Below, one piece after another: positions 47,703 through 59,488 of a stretch of DNA of 64,000 nt (its first letter is position 1; the number at the start of each line of letters is the position of its first letter). Source of the stretch: Hyphodiscus hymeniophilus (Eukaryota > Ascomycota > Leotiomycetes > Helotiales > Hyphodiscaceae). Location: the NCBI GenBank assembly GCA_016508695.1, contig VNKQ01000018.1:496001-560000 (forward strand), written 5' to 3'. A program made the position numbers and the translations under genes. A model generated the notes under the pieces. It was not told the DNA's origin. It worked only from the letters and a program-made list of their open reading frames with translations, and did no database searches.

Positions 47703-48583
47703 AAAAGTGTAATTTTGTAGCCGTAGGTGTACGATGATGGTCACGTGGACGCACCACGCTAGGGCCTGCCTGTACTTAGAACATTTCCCCTCGTACTGAG
47801 AAGCTTCTCTTCTTCAGATGCACCAATACAAACAGTTCATCAAGACAATTCCCATCGTACGTGAGCACTGTTATAAGGTGATACCAAGTGTAGTGAGGAA
47901 TGCTCCCAATATTTCAACCGCTCAAACCGCTTAGGTCATGTCATCACATCGCCAGTAAAAGGGTGAGATGGACTCCGCAACTTGAAAGAAGCCAGAAGGC
48001 AAGTTTCTTGAGGTAGAGAAAACGTAGATAAGCTTTTCAGGGAAAGGAGCTCACTTGAACTATGTTTGAACTCCCACAAAGCTCTGATCGCTCAGAGGTT
48101 GCTTCCACGACTGGAAGCAGCGGAGGATTCTAGACTGGCTAAGTCACGACTGTGATGTTTGGGCACCAAACGGACATAGACAGTTTGTCTATGTAGATCT
48201 CTGGAGTCTCTTTCAAGGCTGAACACTTGTCATCGAGTGTATAAGGGCAGTGTTTGATATTTCCTAAACTGTAAAACCTGCGGAACAACGCTTATGTTCT
48301 TTCCTCTAAAGTTGGCAGTGTCTATTGTCAATGAATGAGTTCTATTCTCTCCCAGCAATCATATTTCATCGCACGAAACAAAGATCAAATGGGGTGGATA
48401 GGCAACTAGAAGGTGCGTATCAGCATGGAGACCCAGCCAACAGCCATGGATCTCGGGAAGCGTTGAGTACATCCTTCGAGGGCATAAAGAGATCACCACG
48501 CCACAAATGAGAGAAACAATATGTTTGAATTCTTTTCTGATGAGCTAGAAACCGCTACATGAAAAGACACGAGAGAAGTGGGG
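47703..48583. other. convergent intergenic region
   Basis: About 880 bases between the transporter and pyruvate kinase 3' ends. A 61-codon frame at 48325-48510 is not recognisable. No gene called. Confidence 0.5.
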
Positions 48584-50238
48584 TTAATTTAGAGGACCTA
48601 CTAAGCCTAAGTCTGACGGCTCAGCTTCAATGACCCGAATAGAACTGGTGTTTCCTGCTCCACCCTTCCAGCCTTGAACGACTACGACTTTCTCTCCTTT
48701 TGAAAGCACACCGAGCTTCATAGCCTCACGGACTCCCCACTTGATACGCTTATCAACATCCTCTTGCCAGTTAACCTTCGTGAAGTCGGGCTTCTGCTCT
48801 GGAAACAAGAACGGGTAGACACCTCGGTATAAGTGACCGTACCTGGAGGCGCTGGCATTTCTGGTAACCATGAAAATGGGACAAACTGGACGGTACTTGG
48901 AGAGTAGACGCGCACTATCTCCGGAAGTTGATAGAACGATGATGGCGCCAGCATTGATGTCCAAGCTGCCTTTGACGGCCATGGTCGCGATGGACTCCGT
49001 GACGCTGACTGGGCGCGAGACAAGGGTTTGAAGCTCCTCGAAGTGAGAGACGTAAGCGATGGTATTCTCGGCGGTCAAACAAGTCTCGTGCATTTCGCTG
49101 ACGGCTTCGTTGGGATAGCTACCCTTGGCGGTCTCTCCGGACAACATAACACAGTCTGCCCCATCAGTGACAGCGTTTCCTACATCACTGATTTCAGCAC
49201 GGGTTGGGCGAGGGTTGTAGATCATAGACTCAAGCATTTGAGTGGCACAAATGACGGGCTTGCCAGCAATGTTACACATGGCAATCATCTTCTTCTGAGC
49301 GGCGAACACTTCTGCTGCAGGGATTTCAATACCCAAGTCACCTCTTGCAACCATGACACCATCAGTCTCCTGCAAGATCTCTGCAAAGTTATTAATGCCT
49401 TGTCTGTTCTCGATCTTAGCGATGATCTGGATATGCTTGCCATCCTCGCCAAGGACCTTGCGGATGGACTTGATATCATCACCACGGCGGATGAATGAAG
49501 CGAAGACCATATCAACGTTATTCTTGACACCAAATCGGAGATCCGCCTTGTCTTTCTCTGACAAGGCGGGGAGATCGACATCGGTGTTGGGAAGGTTGAC
49601 ACCTTTCTTAGAGGAGATCTTGCCGTTATTGCGGCATCGGACACGGATGGTTTTGTCGTCAACGATCTCGAGGACATCGAAGGCGAGGACACCATCATCA
49701 ACATAGATGATCCGGCCGGGCTCGATAACCTTGGTGATATTCTTGTAATCAACGTACCTGAAGCAAGAAACGTCAGCTTTCGGGCTACAACAGTGCTCGA
49801 GTCAAATAGTTGTGCCACTTACATGTTCTTGGCATCGGAAGCCGTAGCATACTTGTCATCGGTAGTGATGTTCATCTCAGCTCCGGCAGCGATTGGAAGA
49901 TCCTCATCGCCAGTTGTGTTACCGGTTCTGATCTCGGGTCCTTTGGTGTCAAGAGCGATGGCGATCTGACGTCCCTTCTGGACCTTCTCGGCTTCGCGGG
50001 CATTGTCAATGACAGATTGGTGGTACTCGTAGGATCCGTGGGAGAAGTTCATGCGAACGACATTGAGACCAGCTTTGCGAAGCTTGTTGATAGCCTCAAC
50101 GGAATTGGTCTTGGGACCAATTGTGCAGATGATTGAGGTGCGGCGATAGTTCTTCGCTGGCTTGCAGTCGGTGTTCAGCTGGGAGAGCCAGGCAATCTTG
50201 GAGGTGCCAGAGGCGAGGTGATCCAATGCAGTTGCCAT
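48584..50238 (-). CDS. PYK1: pyruvate kinase
   Basis: Two exons (50238-49823, 49757-48584) with a 65-nt intron encode 529 residues, normal for fungal enzymes. It converts phosphoenolpyruvate and ADP to pyruvate and ATP at the end of glycolysis in the cytosol. Motifs in order: TSIICTIGPKTNSVE, NVVRMNFSHGSYEYH (substrate loop), ALDTKGPEIRTG, IIAKIENRQGINNF (catalytic Lys region), GVMVARGDLGIEIP (metal-binding signature), ICATQMLESM, then AVTDGADCVMLSGETAKGSYP. The C-terminal allosteric domain is complete (GWKGGAGNTSSIRVIEA). A likely 248-nt 5'-UTR intron spans 50266-50513 (GTAAGC...CAACAG) just upstream of the start, a frequent arrangement in highly expressed glycolytic genes. Codon use looks biased towards C-ending codons, as expected for strong expression. 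Confidence 0.97.
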
Positions 50239-52457
50239 GTTGAAGGGGTGTCGAGATGAGCAAGTCTGTTGGATAAATAAAGATGGCAGATAAAGGAAGG
50301 ACCAGCAGTTGTGCTGTTGCAGGATTTTCTGTGGCCGAAGAAACAGTTGTCAGTTCGGATCGTATAGATCGTTATCTTGGTGGGGGTTGAGCTTCGAATC
50401 GCAAATAAAAAAACGCTCCCCAACAATTGCAACAATTGTAATAGCACTTGCAGAAGAAGTTATGAATGAAGCTGAGCGGGAGATGAAGGGACAGAGAAGA
50501 TAGAGATGCTTACAGGAGCGAGGGAGTGCGTGAGAGTATTTGTGCCTGGTGGTGTTTGGAAGGTGGGTGAAGAAGCTGTTTCTCTACAAAAAGCACACAT
50601 CTTCGGTGAACCCCACCAGAAAATTTGGTGACACACGGTCCAGAGCCAGCAGGGCAGAATGATACCCAATCAGGGAGGCACGATCCCAATAGCGCCAAAA
50701 CAAGACTGGTGTCGGCGATATCCAGAATGCTGCCGCCGACGCCTTGGTCCGTGCGAGTGGTTCACTTGGCTTGGATACGTGACTGAGCCACCTGGACTTT
50801 CATGATCATCCCACGACCGAGAACACCAAAACAAACACCTCACGACCCCACGCACCATAGCATTTAATCCCCGATCCTCCTCAGGATAATAGGAAGGAGT
50901 AGCAACCATGGTAGTCAGTCTCCCAGACCCTTTCCTGCCGTCAACCACTGGAACCTAATCAGCTCAGTTCCTCAATTTGCTAACGTTTGGGTTATGGGGA
51001 AAGGTCGGAAGATTAGCCCACTATGCATTTGATGCTGTTTTGAGTATGCTCTCATCGACTTCTTCGAGCTGTGCTTCGACGCTGTGCTGCTTGAATTATC
51101 ACTGACCTCTTTGTTCAGTCTCTACAATCCTTGCAGGAATGAAACGATCAACTGGCCTAACGTACGTTTCCCAACCTCCAGTCTCCTGTCCACCCCTTCG
51201 AGAAAGCATAATGGAACCTTGAAGCACCTTGAATCTTGTGCAGGAGTGGAGGGGTTATTCGACGCGCTTTTCAAAGACCAAAGGCTAGAAGCTAACAACT
51301 CCCCCTTTGGGATCCTTAGACCCAGTTTCAAGAAGGATACTATTACCAAGAACGAAGATATGAACTATTGGGTCGAGAGATATCTGGGTGTGGGAGAATG
51401 GGTGATGGATCAATCAGTAGCGGTTGCCAGTTCGAGTGGATGGTTCGAGCGGAAGCGGTAGACAGTCTCTCCTCGATACACTCCCTCGAGCCCTAAACTT
51501 CTCGAACCATCATACCCTCGATTCGACTCGATAGATCTCAATACGGCTTTAACGGACATATTGCGCTGAAAGACACTACGCTGTGAGATTCGGGACGGGT
51601 ATCCTAGGAGTTTTCAGGCGTTCGGATAATTTGCTGCTTGTGCTTTGGTGTTGGCGAATAGTGGTCTCTCCTCCATCATAAGGACTTGCCATGGTCTGTA
51701 GGAAAATAGAAACCCTTGATGCAAAAATTCTGCCTTCTAACAGTGTGGAAATGTGTTTATCCATCTCCACTTTGTGTCATATCCTCTAGACCGAGGCCGG
51801 TCCGTCGGGAATTTCCGGCTATGAAGCACGTGAGAGCCGAACGACTTGATATGCACATGATTCTGTATTCCTTAGCTATCGGATGTAGGCAGTAAAGATT
51901 GCCTCGAGTCCTGTATCCTTTTCTATACCATCTTAAGTCCCCAAAGAATATATGTCTATCTGTAACACACAAGACGGATTTAGTATCGAATGATATCCAG
52001 ATCTTCATTTTGGACACGATGAGCTGGCCGACGTTTGAAGCTCTACTATGGAAATGAGCCCCCTCAACCAGTCTATGGCTCATCACATGCCCACCATTTG
52101 GGTTCCAAGTGCTCAAGACCTACGGCTCTGAAACTGATTGAAGATGTACCTGACAATTTAGGAGTTCCTGCTTGTAAGCATTGCAGAACCATGAATTGCG
52201 TATCACAAATTTCACGCTCTAACCAAGACTACTATCTCCATCAACATGGCTCTGATCGACCAGCAGTTCACCAGGAGGCCCATCATCTTCGCTATCCTCT
52301 CTATCAAGACTCTGATGACTCGTTATCCTTTCAAGACTCTCCGCTTCATCCTGGACACCATTCAGCTCCTCTACCCCGCTACCTTTTACCACGTCACCAT
52401 CACTCAACAGTGCTCCCTGCTCCCCATCAACACCACCAACCATCCCTAGAGCGCCCC
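50239..52457. other. 2.2-kb region between pyruvate kinase and Atg28-like genes
   Basis: It contains the pyruvate kinase promoter and 5'-UTR. A plus-strand frame at 51084-51461 (125 codons, end region NYWVERYLGVGEWVMDQSV) looks mildly protein-like but has no clear start or domain. Minus-strand frames at 51757-52116 and 52219-52524 are likewise unassigned. I would not call a gene without expression data. Confidence 0.35.
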
Positions 52458-54032
52458 TCAAAATCCCTCTCCCTCCCTGAAAGCCTCCAACTCCGCCCCA
52501 AGGGCACAAATCAGTAAATTCCAACTCTTTTCCTCCGCAAGCTTGAGATTCTCCGCCAGCCCCTCGATGACCCTCCCCATACTCCGCACCTGCTCTCTCA
52601 GCATGTCAGGATTCTGCATGTCACCCTTCATCTGGACCCTCAACCCATCTTCAAAATCCATCACAGTCCGCGCAGCGTCCTCCCAAATATGGGCTCCTTG
52701 CTCCAACGCCTCTTTCTCTTGTGCCGTGTCTGATTTCCGCGCTTCAATTTCCCGAATCTCTCGACTCCACAGTTCCTTCGCCATTCCCAGCGTCCGTCTA
52801 CCTACAGGCAAATCCATAAAACCCCCACCTTCCGCTTCTTCTTGGATGGTGATGGAGGAGGCAGGGAGTATCGGGGGCCTTCTCAAGAACTCCCTAACTT
52901 CACCCTCAACCTCCCTTAATGCGCCTCGATACGAAGACAGTCTAGCTTCTCTCCTATTCTCTCCCTCGCCCACCCTCTCCTGTATCCATTTCTTCCGCGC
53001 ACGCATCTGTGCCAACCGATCCTCCATTTCCCGAATTTCGTTGTCGACGGCCTTTTCTTCGTTGCGGAGCTCCACTAATTCCCTTCCTTCTTCATCATCC
53101 GTCCTTGTTGTATCTGAAGCAGTGGAGAGTTGCTTTTGGAATGCTTGGATCCTCTTCTCCCAAATGCCAACTTTCCTTAAGACATCCTCCCGTTGTGCGA
53201 TCGAGTCCATGAACACATCAACTTCCTGGCTCTTTATAGCAGCGAGCTCGCTCATATCCCGTAATAAACCCCTCCGCGCGCCCCTCAAACTTACGCTCTG
53301 TTTCTTAGGCTGCCGAACAGGCACCACTCCCACAGGTACCTCCATCCTACCAGTTGATCGTGACCGTGTGCTGTTGTAAGTCGGAGTACTACTACCCGTC
53401 TCACTCCCCTCATCTTGTCCTCCAAACCCTTGTATGAGGCCCGCAGACTGCGCATCTAACAAATCCTGTAAATCCCTCTGCAACGCACGCTCGCGTCTAG
53501 AGAGAGCTAGCAAAGGATCGAGACCTCCACTTCCTCTCCTATGCCTCACTGCACTCGTCTGCGGACTGCTATGCCTCATATTACTCGCCCCATCAGATCC
53601 TCCATCTGCCCTTGCTCGCGCAATCGAGCCCTCATTGCCATTAGCTCGAGGAAGGAGAACAGAGGTAGCAATAGGTGGAGGCGGAGCTGCAAACTGCATC
53701 GTCCTCCCTTTCCCTTTGGTACGACTTGGGCTGGGACTTATGCTTGAGCGCTGAACCCGAGACGTGTCTCGATTTGAGCGATAGAAACTTGGAGGCGGAG
53801 AAGGGGAGACTGCAGGACTGTGCGCGGATTGGGGAGAGAGGGCTTGCATTGATATTGAATTTGAGCGTGAGGAGGGGGACGTGTAAGAGAGGAAGGGATC
53901 GTTGGTGGAAGAGGTAGGTTGGCGGAAGGACGAGGAGAACGTTCGAGACATATTCGTGTTGGAGTATGGTTTGGATGGTGTTGGTTGTTGGCGGTTCGCG
54001 CTTCTGGTATAAGTGGTAGCTTCGTAGGTCAT
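52458..54032 (-). CDS. ATG28: coiled-coil protein, Atg28-like
   Basis: A single-exon frame of 524 residues. Residues 1-170 are Ser/Pro-rich and disordered. From about 170 the sequence is predicted helical: a leucine-rich start (GLDPLLALSRRERALQRDLQDLLDAQSAGLIQ), then RRGLLRDMSELAAIKSQEVDVF followed by long charged coiled coils (ELVELRNEEKAVDNEIREMEDRLAQMR), and a C-terminal helix ending AEEKSWNLLICALGAELEAF. This order (disordered head, LLRDM-ELAAIK motif, coiled coil) matches proteins annotated autophagy-related 28 in Pezizomycotina, linked to selective autophagy in yeasts such as Komagataella. The call rests on that remembered pattern, so function is tentative. The 3' end is in a low-complexity GGAGGGAGAGG stretch and may be extended by splicing. 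Confidence 0.6.
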   Translation of the reverse strand: MTYEATTYTRSANRQQPTPSKPYSNTNMSRTFSSSFRQPTSSTNDPFLSYTSPSSRSNSISMQALSPQSAHSPAVSPSPPPSFYRSNRDTSRVQRSSISPSPSRTKGKGRTMQFAAPPPPIATSVLLPRANGNEGSIARARADGGSDGASNMRHSSPQTSAVRHRRGSGGLDPLLALSRRERALQRDLQDLLDAQSAGLIQGFGGQDEGSETGSSTPTYNSTRSRSTGRMEVPVGVVPVRQPKKQSVSLRGARRGLLRDMSELAAIKSQEVDVFMDSIAQREDVLRKVGIWEKRIQAFQKQLSTASDTTRTDDEEGRELVELRNEEKAVDNEIREMEDRLAQMRARKKWIQERVGEGENRREARLSSYRGALREVEGEVREFLRRPPILPASSITIQEEAEGGGFMDLPVGRRTLGMAKELWSREIREIEARKSDTAQEKEALEQGAHIWEDAARTVMDFEDGLRVQMKGDMQNPDMLREQVRSMGRVIEGLAENLKLAEEKSWNLLICALGAELEAFREGEGF

Positions 54033-54773
54033 ATAACCACTATACTCATCTATTTGAGGACTCGATATTGAACTTGAATGTATGTTCGCGCAGAACCTAC
54101 AATTCCTGTTGCTCGAAAGTCCGGTGGGTCTGTAGGCAGATATTCACATGTCGGCCAAAGTAGAAATCTGGTCATTCGCGCACCCGTGGAACACGATGTC
54201 AGGTGCTCAGCGTTTCACGCCATTTACTTAGGTAATCAAGTCAGTTGCCTCCAGCAGCCCCTAGTGCCTCAAAAATAAGAAAAGGGTCATTTTGAAGTTC
54301 AGTATCTGGGAAAAGTTTGTAGACAAACGTTCCGGCAAGCTTGCTCCACCTCGGCTAAGTTGCCGCATCCAGTGTGGACTCGGTAGGAGGAGAGTGCTCC
54401 GAGTCTCATCGTCTTCCTATCAGTGCATCATTCTACATGAATACCTGTGGTGATTGAGCAACTCATACTAAAGCTTTGGGGGAGTATTGACTAGAGAACG
54501 AGAAAGCGCAAGGTCCTATGAGGCAAGGATTAGAGTAACGCTCTTTAAGAGGGAAAGTTTCACGGAGAAGCAGACAGTGCAACATCTCCAGAAAGTTGTA
54601 GACGCGCGAGATTTTTGAGTACCGCTCTACCAGTACCCAAAGCTATATACAATGTCGGTCCCTCCTTTTTGTTTTGAATTTCAGCAGAATATACCAAAAT
54701 TCAGGCAATCCAATTCAGTCCAGATCAACTGAGCAAAAGCAGCCCCCCAAACCGAACAGATCAAACAGCAACC
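54033..54773. other. divergent promoter region
   Basis: About 740 bases between the Atg28-like gene and the SDR gene, which point away from each other. No gene seen. Confidence 0.5.
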
Positions 54774-55804
54774 ATGGCACCATCAGCAACAGAACAAGCT
54801 AAGGCCTCTGAAAGAGACGCCCTCATAGCCCGTATCCTCCCCCAAATGGTTCTTTCCAACGGCGATGAAGCCTCCATGACTGGCCCTCCCGTACCAGCAC
54901 CACATTACATCAACGCTGAGGGAAGAGCAAGATTAAGATTTGAAGTCGAAGGAAATGCCATGTACTCCTGAAAACACCCCAAAACGAAAACAGACACTGA
55001 TTGACGCAGAGTAACTGGGGGAGCAGGAACTTTAGGCTTTGAAGCAGCTCGGGCTTTGCTCGAGCATGGACTGTCCGGATTGATGATCATCGATGTTGAA
55101 CCCGCTCAAGCAGAAGATAAAATCAATAAGCTAGCTGCAGAGTTCCCATCTGCGAAAATTAAGAGTTTGAAAGTCGATATCACAGATGACGCCGCTATTG
55201 CTAAAGCAGTTGCTGAAACAGCTCAAGTCTTTGGTTCAGTCGACATCTTGCTCTGCTTCGCAGGCGTGGTCGGTTGTACGCATGCCATCGATATGACTTC
55301 AGCCGAATGGAAAAGGACCCTTGACATCAATACTACGGGTTCTTTCCTGTGTGCGCAGGCAGTAGCAAAACAAATGATCGAGCAGAAAACGGGAGGTAGT
55401 ATTGTCTTCACAGCGTCGATCTCGGGGCATCGTGTCAACTTCCCCCAACCGCAAGTAGCGTATAATGTGAGCAAGGCTGCAGTGATAGCGCTGAAGAACT
55501 CGCTGGCCGCTGAATGGGCGCGGTATGGAATTCGAGTGAACTCAATGTCCCCGGGTTACATGGACACTATCTTGAATGAGGGCGACGGTATTGCCGACGC
55601 AAGAGCTGTTTGGGCCGACAGAAATCCGATGGGAAGAATGGGCAATCCGAGTGAGTTGACAGGAGCCGTGGTCCTTCTGACGAGCAGTGCCGGAACATAT
55701 ATGAATGGTTAAGAGCCTGATTCGCACTGCAAAGCTGGCATATTCGCTAACGTGTATTGCTAGGTTGTGATATTGTCGTGGATGGAGGCCAAATTGTTTT
55801 CTAG
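54774..55804 (+). CDS. short-chain dehydrogenase/reductase, polyol-dehydrogenase-like
   Basis: Three exons (54774-54961, 55010-55707, 55764-55804) encode 308 residues; introns are 48 and 56 nt. A 60-residue N-terminal extension precedes the Rossmann motif at residues 64-72 (VTGGAGTLG). The catalytic set is complete: Asn in DINTTGS, Ser near 199-201 (TASISG), Tyr214 and Lys218 (YNVSK). The C-terminus is GCDIVVDGGQIVF, the typical end of classical SDRs. The HRVNFPQPQ segment and overall look are closest to D-arabinitol/mannitol or sorbose-type dehydrogenases, so an NAD(P)-dependent polyol or ketose reaction is likely; the exact substrate is not readable. The extension lacks strong mitochondrial features. 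Confidence 0.9.
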
Positions 55805-55893
55805 CCGGATAAGAATTACCGAAGAAGCATTGTAGCTGCTCAATCGCATGCTCACTCGAGCTTCTCCGCATCTGGTATTGGTATAACTGGCAA

Positions 55894-58010
55894 TCAATCC
55901 GCTACTGGATCGTGTTTCAAACAAGGCTTAATGACCCATCTCTCCCAATTCTTCCATTGTGCTTTCGTAGGATCTAATCCATGATCATCTTGGAAGTCAC
56001 CCCAAGCAAATCCACTGTGACAGTGACATGCTGGTACAGCGTCGTTGGACGCTGAAGAATGCTCAACCATGGTCTTATCATCAAGTGCAAGGGAGTTGAC
56101 AACTCCAACTTCACTATCTCCAGCAACACTGCCAGATGGACTTTCATCCCAGTCATCATAAACCTCGTCCTGGCCCTCGTTCAGAAGCGCAGTGGTGAAG
56201 GTATCTTCTCCGACAGACTGAGCCGTACTGTTAATTCCCAACTCTGTAGCTTCGGCAGGTTCATTGCTATGAGTGATCTCCGCGTCAGACTGGCCATCTT
56301 CTGACGAGCTGGTCTCATCGAGGTCGATCGCTCGATCGAATCCAGCGCTTGTAACGTGTTCGCCAATATCGTCACTGCTCTCACTGCTGTATTCCTCATA
56401 ACTTTCCGGTGGAGGGCCTCGCAACAATGCAAAGCCGCCGCCCGGGGCTGTCCCGTAGACGAGACCTCCCCCGATCTGCGGTTCGTATCCCACTTGCCTA
56501 AAACTTGCCCAATTTAATTTCACATTCCTTCTGAGGAATTTTGCAATCTCTATCCAACTTCCTTGTTTTAATTTAACCTCCCTAAACCGAACAGATTTGA
56601 GAGAAGTTTCATGCCGACGTAAAAAGGAAATGATCTCGTCACTGTCTAGGTTCCATCTGCTAAATCCAATGTATTGAAGGTTGGTCCATTTGACATTATC
56701 AAATATAGTCTCGAGTGAAATAGATATTCGCCGACAAAGCCCAATGTGTAAGCCTTCTATATTCTGAGCAGCTTGGAATAGAGTACGGAAGACAGTCGAC
56801 AGCTGGTTCATTTTCCCTTCGAGGTCTGAGGGGTCGTCGATCTGCAGTTCCAGACAAGTAAGACGCGCAGCAAGATTGGAGATATCCTCATTGGGTATGT
56901 GTTGCTGAAGCCAATGCGGTGGAGGGTCCATGAAACGGCTTGAGAGCCTGTTAGCCGTGGATTTCGACTCTGAGTATGCACGGCCAAGAACCATCGTTGC
57001 ACGCTCACACGCAGCAGTCCATCGAGAACTCATATACTGGCGTCTCAAGATGGAATGTGCGTTAACACCATGCAGGTTCGCAGTCTTGAGGTACGCCTCC
57101 AAATCTCGATCCAGCTTGTCCGTATTTCTCATCAGTCGTATCTGTTCAAGATTTTTGAAAGCGGAAAGTGCATCAGTGAGAGTTTTCTGATCCTCGTTTC
57201 CTAATTTGATTTGCATCTGTTCTCTTGCTCTAGCAATGCCTTGAATAACGAGAGCTTCATCACGTCTGCACCGTCTCAAGTCCCCTTCAAGCCTGCGGAA
57301 GGCTGGCGTTAGCAAGACCCTATGGTTATTGCGAGAGTCCCGGGTTTCGTCAAACCGTATTTGGCTGGCCGCTGTTGAGCTTCGCGCATCTAGAAGTAAT
57401 TGTTGCCATAAATCTTGGTCTAAAGATCTGTTAAGAGGTGTTAATACTTGTGATTACGGTAGCCTACTTTCGGGATAAAGATCATGAACCATGTATGACA
57501 CCTTCTGGACCTCCGCAGCTATTTCTGGTTGCATAGTAAGGGATCGTATCTTGGCAAATCCCAGCGTTGTAGATCGAATCTTAACACGAGCATAAACTAG
57601 GCACCGGCCCCTATCGGCAAACTTCTTGCACAGAAGTCTCTGCAAGATGGTCAAGTCAGAAATGGAGTGAGTAGGATGGCGAAGTACGCAAAAAGGGAGG
57701 TTGTTACAAATGTCAGGATATTATTTGCATCCTCTGGCACATGGGGTAGCGCCGATGCGAAACTCTCAAAGCTCAGCGATGCTCTGTCTTGGAACGGCGA
57801 AAGTTTTGCTGGATCTTGTACCAGATATTTGAGGATAATCTCAAGAATCTCTTCGGGAATCGTTTCAAATGTGGATTGCGTCCGGCGTTGCCCATTACCA
57901 AGGTCTGCTGAAAGGACGGGATCTACACTATCCGCCGACTCCCCAGCCTGCTCATGGAAGGTTTGTATAGTTTGGTCAAGCTCCCTGAGTTCACCTAGAG
58001 CAGAGCCCAT
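55894..58010 (-). CDS. F-box protein with acidic C-terminal half
   Basis: Three exons (58010-57708, 57639-57468, 57419-55894) encode 666 residues; introns are 68 and 48 nt. The F-box lies at residues about 48-65 (FETIPEEILEIILKYLVQDP) and continues across intron 1 (RLLCKKFADRGRCLVY). This recruits Skp1 for an SCF ubiquitin ligase. The next 350 residues are helical and may include leucine-rich-repeat-like units (LTCLELQIDD, IEGLHIGLC, LQYIGFSRWNLDSDEI, LKSVRFREVKL), as in fungal F-box/LRR proteins; these would select a substrate. From about 470 the protein is acidic and Ser-rich, ending with a small Cys/His patch (ACHCHSGFAWGDF). The substrate is unknown. Its 3' end is 90 bases from the SDR stop, and the genes converge. 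Confidence 0.85.
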
Positions 58011-59488
58011 CTTGGAACGTTATCGACAGCGAATTAATACGGTGAATCTATCAAGTCAGTCTACCGGAATCAAATGACGGCTGCGAAGGGTTCCCACCAG
58101 TTTTCATCACCACACAATTATGACTCGCATGTAGAAAAAGCTTCGTAGCCTGGATCAAATATTAGAGCTGTTAGAGCTGTAGAAGTCGTCTCAACGACTT
58201 GGAAGAAGGTGCGAACACAGCTCGATATAATGATCCACAAGAGGATCGAAATGTGACGTGTTTTCTGCACGTAAATTCTAAAGTGGAGTCCTTGACAAGT
58301 GTGTGTCAGAACCATCCAAGGTTTTCTCAACAAGTCGCTGGGAGGTGTTCGGTCTGCAGTATGGATTGCCTGTAGAGTTCCCAATTGGATGATCAAGCTG
58401 CGACGGTCTCTTTCAAGTGTAGTGTTCCAGGTCGCTGGGCTCGGTTAGGTCAGGTGATTGTTATTGTAACCAATTCCCATCGAGAAAGGGCTTTGCACGA
58501 CTTCTGATTTGATCCTGTGAGCCGTACTGCAGGGATGGTGTCATGAAGCGTTGCATTGCCAGCAAATCGTTGGCAGTTGGCTATTTGCTACAGTAACGGT
58601 GGAGTGTGTGTGTGTGGACGGGTAGCGAATCGCGGGTCACGAGGCTGCATGAAAGTGACCTCAAAAGGAATCACCGGCAGCAAACAATTTCTGCATGTCG
58701 AACCATGTTTGTAGAAACTCTCCCACATAAGCTTGCATTGGCAGAGTATCCCCGAGACCGCTCTTTGCGTTTTGGTGCAAGGGACCTGCAGATCCTGGAG
58801 AAAATACTGCAACACCAGTGGCTGATTCCTCGGCGCTTAACGCTGCCCCCGCATCTCTGCTTCTTCTTCCACGCCTTTTCGTTAAACGCAACTTCACGAT
58901 TCGTCCGAAACAGGTGCAGTTGCCGCGATAGGGAACGGGCCGGGACGCCGGATGCAGATCGGCATTGCGTTTGTTTGGCTCTACCCTCGCTAATATATAT
59001 TATCGCTCAGAAGCGCTGGCTAAACCTTGATATGTCTCTGCACCATTGCATACCTTATGCTGTGCATAGTGATAGCGTGGTTGACGTGGGAGGGTCTATC
59101 GGGTGACCAACGTGCAGTCAATCACACCAAGACATTCCCACAACAGTATCAGCTCCTCTTTGGAAGGGGTAATGAGAATAGTATTGTTGGGACCGGAACT
59201 CTCCAACCATGCTGCAATATCGTATGCTTCGGAGCTAGTTGATATCAATCTAAGCTGAACAGACATAGCAGCAATCCTGCATCTGCACCACGGTGTTTCG
59301 ATTGCTGGTGAGGTTTCTTACGCACAGGCTTATTCCGTGTTATTTTTCCGCCACGGGACAGCGACAGGAGAGCTTCCATTGTACTCATCGAGTGATGTTT
59401 GTGAGAGAGACGTCGGTTAAAAGAAACCTTCACTTCCGGTTTCTTGGACGGGCCGTATCAAAACAATAGTTCGGGTTAACCTAGCGCG
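58011..59488. other. 1.5-kb intergenic region
   Basis: Lies between the F-box start and the 3' end of the adenylyltransferase gene. Overlapping short frames on both strands (58606-59106 plus, 58661-58897 minus) have no domains. No gene or repeat is supported. Confidence 0.45.

Noticed and set aside
45430..54800. Identical N-terminus MAPSATE in the oxygenase (45469) and the SDR (54774)
   Set aside because: The shared part is only seven residues with different codons; it is a common fungal start context and not evidence of duplication.
58606..59106. 166-codon plus-strand frame
   Set aside because: Composition and overlap with another frame suggest chance; no start context, domain or conserved motif.
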